A stretch of DNA of 64,000 nt from Arsenophonus sp046530765 (GCA_046530765.1 JBHEQS010000001.1:341179-405178), one strand, 5' to 3'. Positions 1-10,884 are shown, counted from the first letter of the stretch. Notes: generated by a model from the letters alone, not told the origin. Made by a program: numbers and translations.

Positions 1-1921
1 TGATCAAAAAAATATTTTGATGGAAGAGATTCTTATGCGTTATCATAACAATACAAAAAATGCAGAAATTATTATTATAGAAGGTTTAATACCTGCTAAC
101 AAATATAAATTTTCCAAATCTCTAAATTATGATGTCGCTAAAACGTTAGGAGCAGATATTGTTTTCGTTACAGCGTTTGGTAATAATACACTAAAACAAT
201 TGAAAGAATTAAGAATTGAATTAGCTAGAGCAGAGTTTTGTGGTGTGAAAAATGAAAATATCACTGGTGTAATTATTAATAAAGTCAATGCACCGATTAA
301 TGAGTATAAACGCACAAGCTCTGATTTATCAGGAATATTTTATCAATCTACTAAAAGAAAAATATCAAAAATTGATATTAAAATATTATCTGATAATAGC
401 CCTATTCCAATATTTGGATGTATTCCATGGAATTTCGACCTTATTGTTACTCGTGCTATTGATATTGCTAATCACTTAAATGCCACAATTATCAATAATG
501 GCACATTACAAACTCGTAGAATAAAATCTATAATTTTCTGTGAAAATAGAATACATAATATAGTAGACATGTTTCGCGCTGACTCTTTGTTGGTAATCTC
601 ATCTGATCGTTATGATATTATTGTATCTGCTTGTTTAGCTGTCATGAATGGTATTGAAATTGGTGCGCTATTATTAACTGGTGGTTGCACTATAGCCAAA
701 TCAATATACAATCTCTGTCATTGCGCTTTTAAAACAGGTTTACCTGTATTGTTGGTAGATATTAATATGTGTCAAGTTTCATTAAGTTTACAGAGTTTTA
801 ACATAGAAGTGGATACCGATGATGCTGAGCAGATTAAAAAAACACAAAACCATATTTCATTGCATATCAATCAAAAATGGATCAACTCATTAACTGTTAA
901 TTCAGGACGCCAAAAAATCATATCTCCTGCTGCTTTTCGTTATAAATTAACTGAGTTAGCACGCAAAGCCAATAAACGTATAGTCCTACCTGAGGGTAAT
1001 GATTCTCGGACAATAAAAGCAGCTGCTATTTGTGCTAAAAAAGGTATAGCCAGATGCACTTTGCTAGGTGATCCTGATGAGATAAAGTTTATTGCTGCTG
1101 AACAAGGAGTTGAGTTGGGAGAAGGAATAGAAATTGTGGCACCAAAATTAATACGAAAAAATTACGTTTCACGTTTAGTTAAGCTTCGCAAAAATAAAGG
1201 AATGACTGAAGTTTTAGCACTAGAACAGTTAAAAGATAACGTAGTGTTAGGCACTATGATGTTAGAAAAAAATGAGGCTGATGGTTTAGTTTCTGGTGCT
1301 ATTCATACTACGGCGAATACAATTCGTCCAGCACTACAACTAATAAAAGCCGCTCCTGGTAGCTTAATTGTTTCTTCTATATTTTTCATGCTATTACCTG
1401 ATCAAGTAATAGTTTATGGTGATTGCGCGATAAATCCAAATCCAACTGCTAAACAATTATCTGAAATAGCTATTCAGTCAGCCGATTCTGCTAAATCATT
1501 TGGTATTGAACCTAGAATTGCAATGATTTCTTACTCTACAGGTAATTCTGGTTCCGGCACTGACGTTGACAAAGTGCGTGAAGCAACAAATTTAGTACAA
1601 ACAAAGCGCCCAGATTTGGTGATTGATGGTCCATTACAATATGATGCTGCTATTATGGCTGATGTTGCAAAATATAAAGCACCAAATTCACCAGTAGCCG
1701 GTAAAGCAACTGTGTTTATTTTTCCTGATCTTAATACAGGAAACACCACATATAAAGCTGTTCAGCGATCTTCTAATTTAGTCTCCATAGGGCCTATGCT
1801 GCAGGGAATGCGTAAACCAGTTAACGATTTATCTCGCGGCGCACTAGTTGATGACATTATTTATACTATTGCACTTACTGCTATTCAGGCGGTAGAGACA
1901 AAAAATAATCAATTTTACTAA
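1..1921 (+). CDS. pta: Phosphate acetyltransferase, 5' end outside window
   Basis: Interconverts acetyl-CoA and acetyl phosphate in the cytoplasm, normally as partner of AckA. The reading frame is open from base 2 and the first codons (D-Q-K-N-I-L-M-E-E-I) match E. coli Pta at about residue 82, so the apparent TTG/ATG starts at 17/20 are internal and roughly 80 N-terminal residues lie upstream of the window. The visible part has the P-loop-like N-terminal/DRTGG region and then the complete C-terminal PTA_PTB catalytic domain (about the last 320 residues), including DGLVSGA, VYGDCAINPNP and GPLQYDAA. No stop or frameshift in 635 codons. ackA would be expected just upstream. No terminator is obvious behind the TAA stop. 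Acetyl phosphate made here could matter for the orphan regulator OmpR further along (inference). Confidence 0.95.
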   Translation, partial: DQKNILMEEILMRYHNNTKNAEIIIIEGLIPANKYKFSKSLNYDVAKTLGADIVFVTAFGNNTLKQLKELRIELARAEFCGVKNENITGVIINKVNAPINEYKRTSSDLSGIFYQSTKRKISKIDIKILSDNSPIPIFGCIPWNFDLIVTRAIDIANHLNATIINNGTLQTRRIKSIIFCENRIHNIVDMFRADSLLVISSDRYDIIVSACLAVMNGIEIGALLLTGGCTIAKSIYNLCHCAFKTGLPVLLVDINMCQVSLSLQSFNIEVDTDDAEQIKKTQNHISLHINQKWINSLTVNSGRQKIISPAAFRYKLTELARKANKRIVLPEGNDSRTIKAAAICAKKGIARCTLLGDPDEIKFIAAEQGVELGEGIEIVAPKLIRKNYVSRLVKLRKNKGMTEVLALEQLKDNVVLGTMMLEKNEADGLVSGAIHTTANTIRPALQLIKAAPGSLIVSSIFFMLLPDQVIVYGDCAINPNPTAKQLSEIAIQSADSAKSFGIEPRIAMISYSTGNSGSGTDVDKVREATNLVQTKRPDLVIDGPLQYDAAIMADVAKYKAPNSPVAGKATVFIFPDLNTGNTTYKAVQRSSNLVSIGPMLQGMRKPVNDLSRGALVDDIIYTIALTAIQAVETKNNQFY

Positions 1922-2027
1922 ATAAAACTTAATTAATGAGTAATTGTTATTAACAACTAATAAATAAAAAAAACATAATTAATCGATAAAATCTTTAATA
2001 CATTTATAATTAATTTAATTTTATTCA

Positions 2028-2057
2028 ATAATGTTGCAAACGATAATGTTGCAAACG
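2028..2057. repeat. Tandem 15-bp direct repeat
   Basis: Two exact adjacent copies of ATAATGTTGCAAACG (2028-2042, 2043-2057), followed by the start of a third (ATAA). It lies about 107 bp behind the pta stop and is relatively GC-containing for this spacer. Confidence 0.9.
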
Positions 2058-2610
2058 ATAAAACGTTAAAATAATATTTCTTTACTTGAATTATTCTAAA
2101 ATTATTTTCTTTAATCAATTAATATCAAGTTCATAGTACATGTTGTAATAGATTTTATTATATAAGTATATTACTATAATATTTTTTATTATTGATATCA
2201 AGAAACTTATATAAATGTTAAACGCATAATTCTCTATCGTGTCAGAATACAAATTAATTTAGTCCTATAATAAATAAAAATATACAATTTAATTTTACTT
2301 TGATCATCGAATTATAAAATATATACAAATCTGATATTTAATAAATTTTAAATAATATTTAGGATAAGCATTAAATAATTACAAATTTTAACAAGTTATG
2401 AATAAATAGATTTTTTTTAAAATTAATCTATAGAAAATTTTATCTATTATATATTTAAATATGTTTATTTTTACATTATTTTTATTTATTTAATTTTAAA
2501 ATTCAGTAGTTTAAATTCATTATAGGTTTATATAATTTCTACATAGCTAAATTTAAATTATGAATAATATTAAATCTGAATCGACTATTTAAATAAATAC
2601 TTTGTTTCAT

Positions 2611-2650
2611 AAATTCTATTTATAATATTTTTATATTATAAATAGAATTT
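2611..2650. repeat. Perfect inverted repeat, 18-bp arms, TTTT loop
   Basis: Arms 2611-2628 and 2633-2650 are exact reverse complements; both are AT-rich with one G:C pair. Confidence 0.9.
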
Positions 2651-4590
2651 ATTCTAATTTAGATTATTATAGAATTTATAAATAAGAATAATTAAATATA
2701 ATATGTTATTGCTATTTAGCACTACAATAATAATTATTAAAACTAATGTGCAGATTATCGATAAATTATAATTAATTAAGTAAATTAATTAATATATTTC
2801 TATAAAACTTATAATAAATTATTTTTTTATTTAATAACATCAAGTCTATATAAAACGAACTATATATTTATTATTTTTTATAATTAAAAGCAACAATTAT
2901 TTTATATTACTAATCTTACATGTAATAATTTAATAAAACTAGAATATATAGCTACTTATAAAATATAATAATTTAATATCTTGATATATCATTTTAATTT
3001 TTATATTATATTGATATATAAATATTTTATATTATAGATAGATCTAATCATAATACTAATTAATTTAATTAATATACAAAATATACTTAATTATTATAAC
3101 TTTTTAAAAATAGTGATATATTAATAATAATTTAATATTCTAATATTTATTAAATAAATATTAATTAAAAAATAAATATAAATATTGATTCTATAACAAG
3201 CTTTAATTTAACCTAAACCAAAGCAAGATCATTATCAAATATACAGAAATTATTTAAATAATTAGTAAACTTACTAATACTAAGATATAAACAAATTTTA
3301 GTAACGTTAAATATAGCCAGTAAATTATAGTTAATTTGTTATTTATATTAAAATCTAATCTCTAATTATTAGGTTGATTTTTTATTAATAACAATTTATG
3401 ATAAAATAAATAAAATACTTCAAAAAATGAATAGTATTTTACTAATGATTGATATGCTGATTTTGTTTACATGTTTAAAGTTATAAAATATATATTCTTT
3501 GACAATTATTAAATTACTTTTAATTAAAATTAGAAAAATATAATTAAAAATTTAATTATAACAATAAACAAAGAGTTGCTAAGTCATTATTTAATATATA
3601 TTGTATACAGATAAGATAGTTCTTGATATTGTTACGAACAAATAATTCAAAACACATTAAAATTGCAATTCTGTATTATTAAAATTTATTTAATATAAAA
3701 TATCCAAGATAATACTGATTAAATATTTATCTAATATAAATATAATAAATCGATATTTTCTAATTTTATTAAAAATAATGATTATATCATATACTTCTAA
3801 TACTATAGAATAATCAATGTATTTATTATAGTTAATAAATTAACCACAATTCATATAGTAAATTTTACATGAAAAATATTATTTAATAATAGTTAAATTG
3901 TATTTATTCAAAGATATATAAAATCTTTTACTTTACTATATACAATTAACGAGTAAAACTACAGTTAAGTCAATAAAGTATTAATGATAATATTATTAAT
4001 ACTTTATTAATTAAAATATTTTTAATGAAATAATATTCATATTTCCTTTAATTGAAAAAAAATAAATCATCAATTCTTTAGTTGCATAATTATTTAATAG
4101 TATATTTTTATATAGTTAAAATTTGTATATTACAATAAATATTATGCTGAGCAATATATTTATTTTTCTTGTTGAGAAATTAATTTTTACATCAAATATT
4201 GGTTAGACTTAAATATAAAAATTATATTTTTTAAAAGCATCAAATTAGTAATTATTTTTATATTAGTAAAATAATTTCCGTAGTAATTATTTTACTATTA
4301 CTAATTAATTACATAACTTAACTTACATTAATTATAAAATTTTAAATATAAGCTGTTAATTGATAACTTCTACATTACTATAAAATTGCCAAATAAAAAA
4401 ACTTAATATCACAATATCAAATCTGTAAGTAATCAATAATTTTATATAACAAAATTATTTAATTTTAATTATAGTTTAAAACTAGCTGTTCACAACTTAT
4501 AATGTATAGCGCTCTTTTTTAAAAGAAACAGAACTTGAGTATATATAATGAAATATTAATCAATAAACATTAGAAATATATTTTGTTTGT

Positions 4591-4628
4591 AAAATATAAA
4601 GATTTTTTAAAAAAAATCTTTATATTTT
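4591..4628. repeat. Perfect inverted repeat, 18-bp arms, 2-nt spacer
   Basis: Arms 4591-4608 and 4611-4628 are exact reverse complements; first of three within 145 bp. Confidence 0.9.
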
Positions 4629-4660
4629 AGTATTTATAAAATATATTCATAGTCATTTAA

Positions 4661-4690
4661 AATTAAATATTTATTTATAAATATTTAATT
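4661..4690. repeat. Perfect inverted repeat, 14-bp arms
   Basis: AATTAAATATTTAT at 4661-4674, TT, then its reverse complement at 4677-4690. Confidence 0.85.
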
Positions 4691-4710
4691 ATCATAAAAT
4701 AAATAAAAAT

Positions 4711-4734
4711 TTACATTTTTTTAAAAAAATGTAA
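4711..4734. repeat. 24-bp perfect palindrome
   Basis: TTACATTTTTTT joined directly to AAAAAAATGTAA. Third member of the 4591-4734 cluster. Terminator-like on either strand. Confidence 0.85.
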
Positions 4735-5264
4735 AAAGTTACAAAAAACAGAAAAATATGTATGTTGTCAATTATGCAAATGAATCGTTTATTATGGGCG
4801 AACATGATTATTTTTTAAAATGTCAATGCATATCATGCTTGTATAAACTAATTAACTATACGAATAGAAATAGTATTATTGCAGCAATAGGAATTACTTT
4901 ATAATATAGATATAATCTTTTAAAGAGATATTAGTCTTAATTTATTTATCAACAATTAACAAGTTATAAATTTTATACATATTTTTAATAAATATTAATT
5001 ATTTTATTTAAAATATCATCTATTATAAACTATATGATAGTTAATAATTTATTGAAAATCAGCAAATAATATTAATTTTTTTCTACTTATTTACATTATA
5101 CTAGTTTGTATATTTTAAAAAATAAATAGTTTCAATTTCTATTGTTGCAATAAAATATAAATTAAATATTTGCATTATTTATATATACTATTAAATTTTA
5201 TGTAGTTTTGACACTACTTCTCAATTTTTAATGTCTTTAATATCAATCTAGTATAGATGATATT

Positions 5265-5300
5265 TTTAGTTGATATTTTTTTTAAAAAATATCAACTAAA
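5265..5300. repeat. Perfect inverted repeat, 17-bp arms
   Basis: Arms 5265-5281 and 5284-5300 (TTTAGTTGATATTTTTT and its complement) separated by TT. Confidence 0.9.
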
Positions 5301-5605
5301 TAAAATAAACTTACCTTATGTATTAATTACACTAAATAGTAATATGAATTTATATTAAAGTTTTAACTATTTTTATATTATATATTTCTATTATATTTTG
5401 TTAAAATTTTTATATAAACTAATTATTAATAATATATTTTATAAAGTTTAATTTAATTTTTATTATCTGAATGATATATACTTACTTAAGTGGTATATAT
5501 TAATATAGGTTATCGATTAAAAAATAAAAAATACCAAATATCCTATATTAGTAAAATGATGTTAATTTTTATTAACAATTACACAATTTTATTATTAATA
5601 TACAT

Positions 5606-5639
5606 AATAATCTCTATTATAGCTATAATAGAGATTATT
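5606..5639. repeat. 34-bp perfect palindrome, no loop
   Basis: AATAATCTCTATTATAG at 5606-5622 joined directly to its reverse complement at 5623-5639. Confidence 0.92.
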
Positions 5640-6836
5640 TATTTTATAATTTTAAAGAGTTAATTAATTAAATACTATACTTCCTATTAAAAAGCTGATA
5701 AATTTATCTTTTAAGAACATAATAAAATAGAAAACTAATCTTATTTTAAAGATGAAGATTTGGATATAAAATATAGCTAATATAATTAGTTTTAATGTTT
5801 TTCTATATTATTTTTAATTTTTATAAAAATATTTATCTTCTTTAAAATAATTAAAAATTAGGCTACATGTCATTACAGACATTTTTATAAATTAGTTACA
5901 TATTATTATGATTTTACTATTTGTTGCAAACACTGTTATCAATAAAGTTTATTGACGTATTCAACTTATCAACAATAGTTTCCTAAGTCACTATTCAAGT
6001 TATAAATTAAAATAATTGATAAATTAAAAATTCTTACAATTCAGAGATAAGTTTGATAACTTACTATTATTTATTACTTGTTTGGAGTCAAATCATATTT
6101 GAATATATACTATTAATAAAAATTTTCATTTGAAAAAATAGATTGTTAATTTAATTATTAATAATAAATCTACCTATATTAGTAATTTAACATTTGTACG
6201 CAAATAGAAATTTTTTTGTTTAACTAACTTAAACGATAAAAATTATTTTTTCTGAATTTAATACTTAACAAGCAACTAAAAAATTCTAATTTCTTATTGC
6301 TTAAATCAAAAATAAATATTTGAGTTTCTTATATCAAGAATATATTAAATAAATTTTATAAATATGACATCCGAACTCTATTATTAATATTATTTGATAC
6401 TTTTATGTAATAGTAAAATTTTTATATTGTTAGAAATATCGACTTTTTAACAAAATATATAACTAAATACTTTATATTGAATTAAAAATAAAATTTTTTA
6501 TTATTTATTATATGTAGTTGTTATAATGAATAATTTATGATTCATATTATTACTGTCGTGTTTTAAATATAAAATCGTTGTATTTTATCAACGCGTTACT
6601 TTAAAAAACTATTTATTTTATTAAAACTAATTTTTTTATAGTTTTATAATTATTTAAGCGCTTTTCTTGCTTTAGTTAATTATTTATATGTAGAAAATAT
6701 ATAGTATATTAAAATATTAATTTATAAAATATATACATTTATATTTCTTCTAGTTGTTAGTAAAATAATCTTATATTTTAGATGCATTTATATATCTCTA
6801 TTTTAACAACATTAATTCTTACTAAAACTTTCACGC

Positions 6837-6870
6837 AAGTAATTTATTATTTAAAAATAATAAATTACTT
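6837..6870. repeat. Perfect inverted repeat, 15-bp arms
   Basis: AAGTAATTTATTATT at 6837-6851, loop TAAA, exact complement at 6856-6870. Confidence 0.85.
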
Positions 6871-6911
6871 ATATATAAATTTATTTTTAATATTTTTATT
6901 TATTCTGGCAT

Positions 6912-6936
6912 GATCATGTTATTAAATAACATGATC
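6912..6936. repeat. 25-bp palindrome ending in GATC on both sides
   Basis: GATCATGTTATT, central A, AATAACATGATC. Both ends carry a GATC (Dam-type) site. Confidence 0.85.
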
Positions 6937-6982
6937 TTTAGATCAGAAGAGAAGATTAAACAAGACAATATTTTTATAATAA

Positions 6983-7014
6983 AATATATAAATATATAAA
7001 TATATAAATATATA
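6983..7014. repeat. Tandem 8-bp repeat, four copies
   Basis: Four exact copies of AATATATA. Confidence 0.85.
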
Positions 7015-7189
7015 AAATAGCCTAATTCTACAATTGATAACTGCACATATAATTATGACAATAAATAAAAATTAAATTTATAATATAAATAATAATTAAT
7101 TATTTTATGAAACACGAAAAATTTTAGATTGATTATCTTATTTTAGAATAATTATATTATTAATTTAAATATGTATTTTTATAAAAAGT

Positions 7190-7245
7190 TATAAATATCT
7201 AATACTTAATTATTTAATATAAATATCTAATACTTAATTGTTTAA
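7190..7245. repeat. Tandem 28-bp duplication
   Basis: Copies 7190-7217 and 7218-7245 differ at one base (A/G). ATAAAAAGTT occurs on both sides (7181-7190 and 7251-7260). It lies inside the predicted span of the decayed bioA gene. Confidence 0.9.
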
Positions 7246-7604
7246 TTATAATAAAAAGTTAGCATATATTTACAATATAAAGTCGACTCGACAATAATAA
7301 AAGAAATTTTGCAAACTTTGTTTAAGTAGTATCTATACTAATAATCAGATCATTTAGTTGTTACTATATAAAGATTTATATTATATATTTGCTTTAAATA
7401 TCTTTAAAGATATTATTTTTTATCATACTATAAATTTAGTATAATTATATTATTGTTTTAATTCAATAAACTTGTTGCGTTTTTCACTAGAAACTGTTAT
7501 CGTTATAATGATATGTTTAATTCCACATTTTATGACTACTAATTTTTCATTATACAATAATATATTCTAATTTATTATTGTATCAGTTATATTATTTGGT
7601 TATC

Positions 7605-7722
7605 TTGTGATTAAAATTTTTGCTATGCAGTAAAAACGTCAAATATAAAGAAAATAACTTCTTATCTCAAATAAGAAGTTTAGTCAAGTACAGTATATTA
7701 TAAACAAAAATTTTAATCACAA
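7605..7722. repeat. Nested inverted repeat: 18-bp outer arms, 10-bp inner hairpin
   Basis: Outer arms TTGTGATTAAAATTTTTG (7605-7622) and its exact complement (7705-7722) enclose 82 bp, which contains a second hairpin AACTTCTTAT-CTCAA-ATAAGAAGTT (7656-7680). The ends resemble a tiny MITE, but anchors of the bioA pseudogene on both sides keep the ancestral spacing, so it probably was not inserted. Confidence 0.8.
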
Positions 7723-7821
7723 AAGATTCAATATTAATCAATTTTATATAAGTTAACTTAATCAAAAAAAATTATGATTCTATAATAATGCGATAAATCT
7801 TCATATATTTATGATAAAAGT

Positions 7822-8854
7822 TAATATTATAAATTTTATTATATTTAGTAAGCTGTTTTTAATTATTTCAGTAAAAAAAATAAAATTAATGATGAGTAAA
7901 TGATCTATTAATAAAATTTTAATAAGTATTCTAATTTGCAATAAATCATAGTTTCCTATTTATTAAAAATCAAATGTAAATGACAAGCTTAACAAGCTTG
8001 TAAAAGAAATTTAAAAAGTAAATAAATAATGTCTGTATAAAAATTAGAAATATTCCGATATAAGCTTTATCTGTTAGAGATTATATAAATTAAATAATTA
8101 TTAGAAATTAAATAATGAATCTAATTAATTAAACACATGAAAAGAAAATTTAATTTTCTTTTATAAAATCTATTATCACTAATATATATGAGCTAAATAG
8201 ATTTTATCTAGAAACATATTTAAAGAAAAAAAGTATTGAATATGGAAATTTGTATCATACTTGATGAATTAAATAACATACAAGATCACTATCTTATTAA
8301 GACATAAATTAATTATTACAATAAAAATTTAGATGCACAAACTAAATTTCATGCTACTACACATAAAGTTAATAAAGTATGTATTAAGGTTAATTCTAGT
8401 GTAATTTAGTCTTAAATAAAGAGATTTTTAATAAAAATCTACTATTACCTAGATTAGCTAATCTATTATAAGTTTATTAAAATGTTCTAATTAATATTTT
8501 AATAAAAATAAAGATATATTAATTAAATAATAATAATTTTTATTTATTTTTCTTTATTTTATTATTTTTCTTTATCTTGTTAGAAATTACAACCTATTAG
8601 TACAATCAATTATATATTAGAACAAATAAACAAGAAGATATAATTATTTTTATGAGTTACGATAATTATACAGTTTATTAATAAAATTTATTAATAATCA
8701 TTAATCATAATAAAAATAAAGATACATATTTTTTAAAAGTTAAATATTAATGTACAACAAACTGAAACAATGTTAACTTCATAAAAGCAAATATAGTTTC
8801 TATAAAATCAATAATACAGTTGATTAATGCGGAAAATTTTATAACAGGTACTAG
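7822..8854 (+). pseudogene. bioB: Decayed biotin synthase gene
   Basis: Remnant of bioB (dethiobiotin to biotin, radical-SAM Fe-S enzyme). Matches follow BioB in order: I-V-S-Y-L-L-K-I-K near 7948 (VSTLLSIK); K-Y-S-D-I-S at 8048 where KYCPQSS should be, so the radical-SAM cysteine motif is lost; M-E-I-C-I-I-L-D at 8242; N-Y-Y-N-K-N-L-D at 8311 (DYYNHNLD), exactly 23 codons after Glu126; I-H-I-F-*-K-L-N-I-N-V-Q-Q-T ending at 8763 (LQLFRKLGLNPQQT); and F-Y-N just before TAG 8852-8854, which abuts the bioF ATG. Numerous in-frame stops (CAA to TAA and others). This is the best-resolved pseudogene together with dsbB and fadR. It sits exactly where bioB belongs. Confidence 0.9.
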
Positions 8855-10021
8855 ATGAATTGGTTAACATTTCTAAATACTCAGATTAATATGCGTAAGC
8901 AGAAATCATTATTTAGAAGTCGGAATATTATAAAAAAAAATAATGCACGCACTGTAATCGTTAATAAGCAACAATATGTTAATTTTTCTAGTAATGATTA
9001 TTTGGGATTAAGTTATAATTTAGAAATTATTAAAGCTTGGCAATCTGGATTAATAGAATATGGAACAGGCAGTGGTAGCTCTGGTCATATTATTGGTTAT
9101 AGTTGCGCTCACGCACAGTTGGAGAAACAGATTGCTGATTGGTTAGGTTATCCTCGTGCTTTATTGTTTATTTCTGGATATTCTGCAAATCAAAGCGTAA
9201 TCATGTCTTTAATGAAAAAAAATGATAATATTGTAGCCGATAAACTCAGTCATGCATCTTTGTTAGAAGCGGCTATGTTATCACCAGCAAGATTACAACG
9301 TTTCTCTCATAATAATATTAATTCCTTGCTGAATTTTTTGGTACTAAATGAAACAGGTAAAACTCTAGTTATTACTGAAGGTGTATTTAGTATGGATGGT
9401 GATGCCGCTCCTTTGTGTCAATTGCAAGAAATAACTAGGCAGTCACATGTGTGGTTATTAGTAGATGATGCGCATGGAATTGGCATTATCGGTGCAGAGG
9501 GTAGGGGTAGTTGTTATTTAAATAATATCAAACCTGAACTATTAGTAATAACATTCGGTAAAGCATTTGGTTTAAGTGGGGCTGCTTTGTTGTGTCATGA
9601 AAATACAGCTGAATATTTTGTTCAATATGCCAGACATTTAATTTATAGCACTTCAATGCCTCCAGCTCAAGCAGTGGCATTATCTGAGGCCGTAAGACAA
9701 ATTCAGCAAGCAGATGAATTAAGAGCAAACTTGCAAAGAAATATTAATTATTTTCGTAAATTAGCTAAGCAGTATAATTTTCCATTACTAAATTCCTATA
9801 GTCCAATTCAACCATTAATTGTTGGGAGCAATCAGAGAAGTTTAAAATTATCTCAATTTTTACGTCAGAGAGGGTTTTTTGTTCAAGCTATTCGACCGCC
9901 AACAGTACCAAATGGTAGTGCGAGATTGCGAATAACATTAATGGCCAATCATAAATTATCTGACATTACACAGTTGATGGAAACGTTAAACAAATTCTTT
10001 AACTACTATAAAGATAAATAA
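8855..10021 (+). CDS. bioF: 8-amino-7-oxononanoate synthase (KAPA synthase)
   Basis: PLP enzyme condensing pimeloyl-ACP with alanine in the cytoplasm, first committed step of the biotin ring pathway. 388 residues against 384 in E. coli, uninterrupted. Motifs: NFSSNDYLGLS (43-53), GSGSSGH (72-78), DDAHGIG (204-210) and TFGKAFG with the PLP lysine at residue 236, the same number as in E. coli; C-terminal AIRPPTVP also kept. Start ATG 8855 is preceded by a weak CAGG at 8845-8848 and directly abuts the dead bioB stop. It is flanked by pseudogenes of bioB before and bioC/bioD after, so it survives alone in the old operon. No BirA-type operator was recognised upstream. Far less AT-rich than its surroundings, which indicates continued selection. 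Confidence 0.97.
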   Translation: MNWLTFLNTQINMRKQKSLFRSRNIIKKNNARTVIVNKQQYVNFSSNDYLGLSYNLEIIKAWQSGLIEYGTGSGSSGHIIGYSCAHAQLEKQIADWLGYPRALLFISGYSANQSVIMSLMKKNDNIVADKLSHASLLEAAMLSPARLQRFSHNNINSLLNFLVLNETGKTLVITEGVFSMDGDAAPLCQLQEITRQSHVWLLVDDAHGIGIIGAEGRGSCYLNNIKPELLVITFGKAFGLSGAALLCHENTAEYFVQYARHLIYSTSMPPAQAVALSEAVRQIQQADELRANLQRNINYFRKLAKQYNFPLLNSYSPIQPLIVGSNQRSLKLSQFLRQRGFFVQAIRPPTVPNGSARLRITLMANHKLSDITQLMETLNKFFNYYKDK

Positions 10022-10032
10022 GTAAAAATTAT

Positions 10033-10240
10033 TAATTTTTTTCTTTAATAGTCTACAAATTCTTATAATAATTTTTATTTCAACAAAAATATAGCCAACA
10101 TGCATTTGATATCCATTTATAACGACATCGAAATATTGTTATATATTTTATCAGTAATAATATTTATTTTAATAACATATTAAAGATAATATAAAATGTA
10201 ATTGTATATAATTTATTTGTATTGTTGTTGGTTGCTGAAT
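10033..10240 (+). pseudogene. bioC: Decayed malonyl-ACP methyltransferase gene, 5' part
   Basis: Immediately behind bioF, where bioC belongs. Frame at 10081 reads Q-Q-K-Y-S-Q-H-A-F-D, matching the conserved A-H-Y-E-Q-H-A-D of BioC at about residue 20; the Tyr codon at 10090 predicts a start at about 10033. After a +1 shift, D-I-E-I-L-L-Y-I-L (10124 onward) matches ADALLAML. A possible trace of the SAM-binding VLDAGC motif is at 10219-10236 but is weak. The rest of the expected 750 bp is not recognisable. BioC starts pimeloyl synthesis by methylating malonyl-ACP. Moderate confidence, resting on position plus two short matches. Confidence 0.5.
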
Positions 10241-10331
10241 AATTAATATTTTTAAACTTATATCCAGTACTAAATAGAGTGTTTTGAGACAGCATATAAA
10301 GTGTTGACATTTATTTTATTTATTATTATTT

Positions 10332-10388
10332 AATATTGTACTAATTTACATCACTCTTTAAATTATATATGTAAATTAGTATAATATT
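10332..10388. repeat. Inverted repeat, 20-bp arms with one G:T
   Basis: Arms 10332-10351 and 10369-10388 pair over 20 positions with one G:T, 17-nt loop. Lies inside the predicted bioC pseudogene. Confidence 0.8.
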
Positions 10389-10658
10389 TTTATATAATTA
10401 TTTATTGTTGTTTATGGAAACTGATAATAAATACTAATATAGTTAGTATTTATTATATCTGTCATATTAATTCTTATATAACTTTTAAATAAATTAAGTA
10501 TATGTATATTTTTTTGCATACAACTTAAAAACAGAGATAATAATATTTAACTTATCATTAATTTTTTATTTATTCAATAATTTAAATTGTATTTATATAG
10601 TTTATTTAATCAATAACCATCATTATAAGAGTTTGATTGTAAAGATTACTTATATTAT

Positions 10659-10704
10659 AAATTAATTAATTAATTAATTAATTAATTAATTAATTAATTA
10701 ATTA
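10659..10704. repeat. AATT microsatellite
   Basis: About 11.5 copies of the 4-bp unit AATT. Confidence 0.95.
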
Positions 10705-10884
10705 TTATTTTAAAATTTATGAATAATTTCAATTAACTTATTACTTTATTTATATATTGATATATTATCAATAAGTAGTTTTTGTTAATTTGAATAGATA
10801 TAAATGTATATAAAGTAGATATTAAATTCATATTTTAACAAGTAATATTCACAAATCAATAAATTTTAAAAAAGCAAGCAATTT

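Larger units (their letters stand above)
1922..6480. other. 4.6 kb spacer with no recognised gene
   Basis: No open frame of gene size, no tRNA or rRNA. It contains the tandem repeat at 2028-2057 and several perfect inverted repeats (listed separately), with three packed into 4591-4734. Presumably decayed genes once downstream of pta, plus the 3' part of the bioA pseudogene at the right edge, but I could not identify any by translation. Confidence 0.6.
6481..7770 (-). pseudogene. bioA: Decayed DAPA aminotransferase gene (biotin synthesis)
   Basis: Remnant of bioA (KAPA to DAPA, SAM-dependent aminotransferase), divergent from bioB as in E. coli. On the minus strand V-I-K-C-G-I-K-H, whose last codon is 7515-7513, corresponds to VMFGGITH of BioA (residues 78-85). 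A second anchor near 7734 matches I-W-H-P with Trp to Leu, His to Asn and Pro to Leu. Both anchors independently predict the old start at about 7767-7770, some 55 bp from the bioB start. Stops interrupt all frames. Only the first 90 or so codons were recognised; the 3' end is predicted from the usual 429-residue length. Alternative: chance similarity, made unlikely by the agreement of the two anchors and the divergent bioA/bioB order. Confidence 0.65.

Noticed and set aside
17..22. TTG/ATG as the pta start
   Set aside because: Upstream codons in the same frame still match Pta, so the gene begins outside the window.
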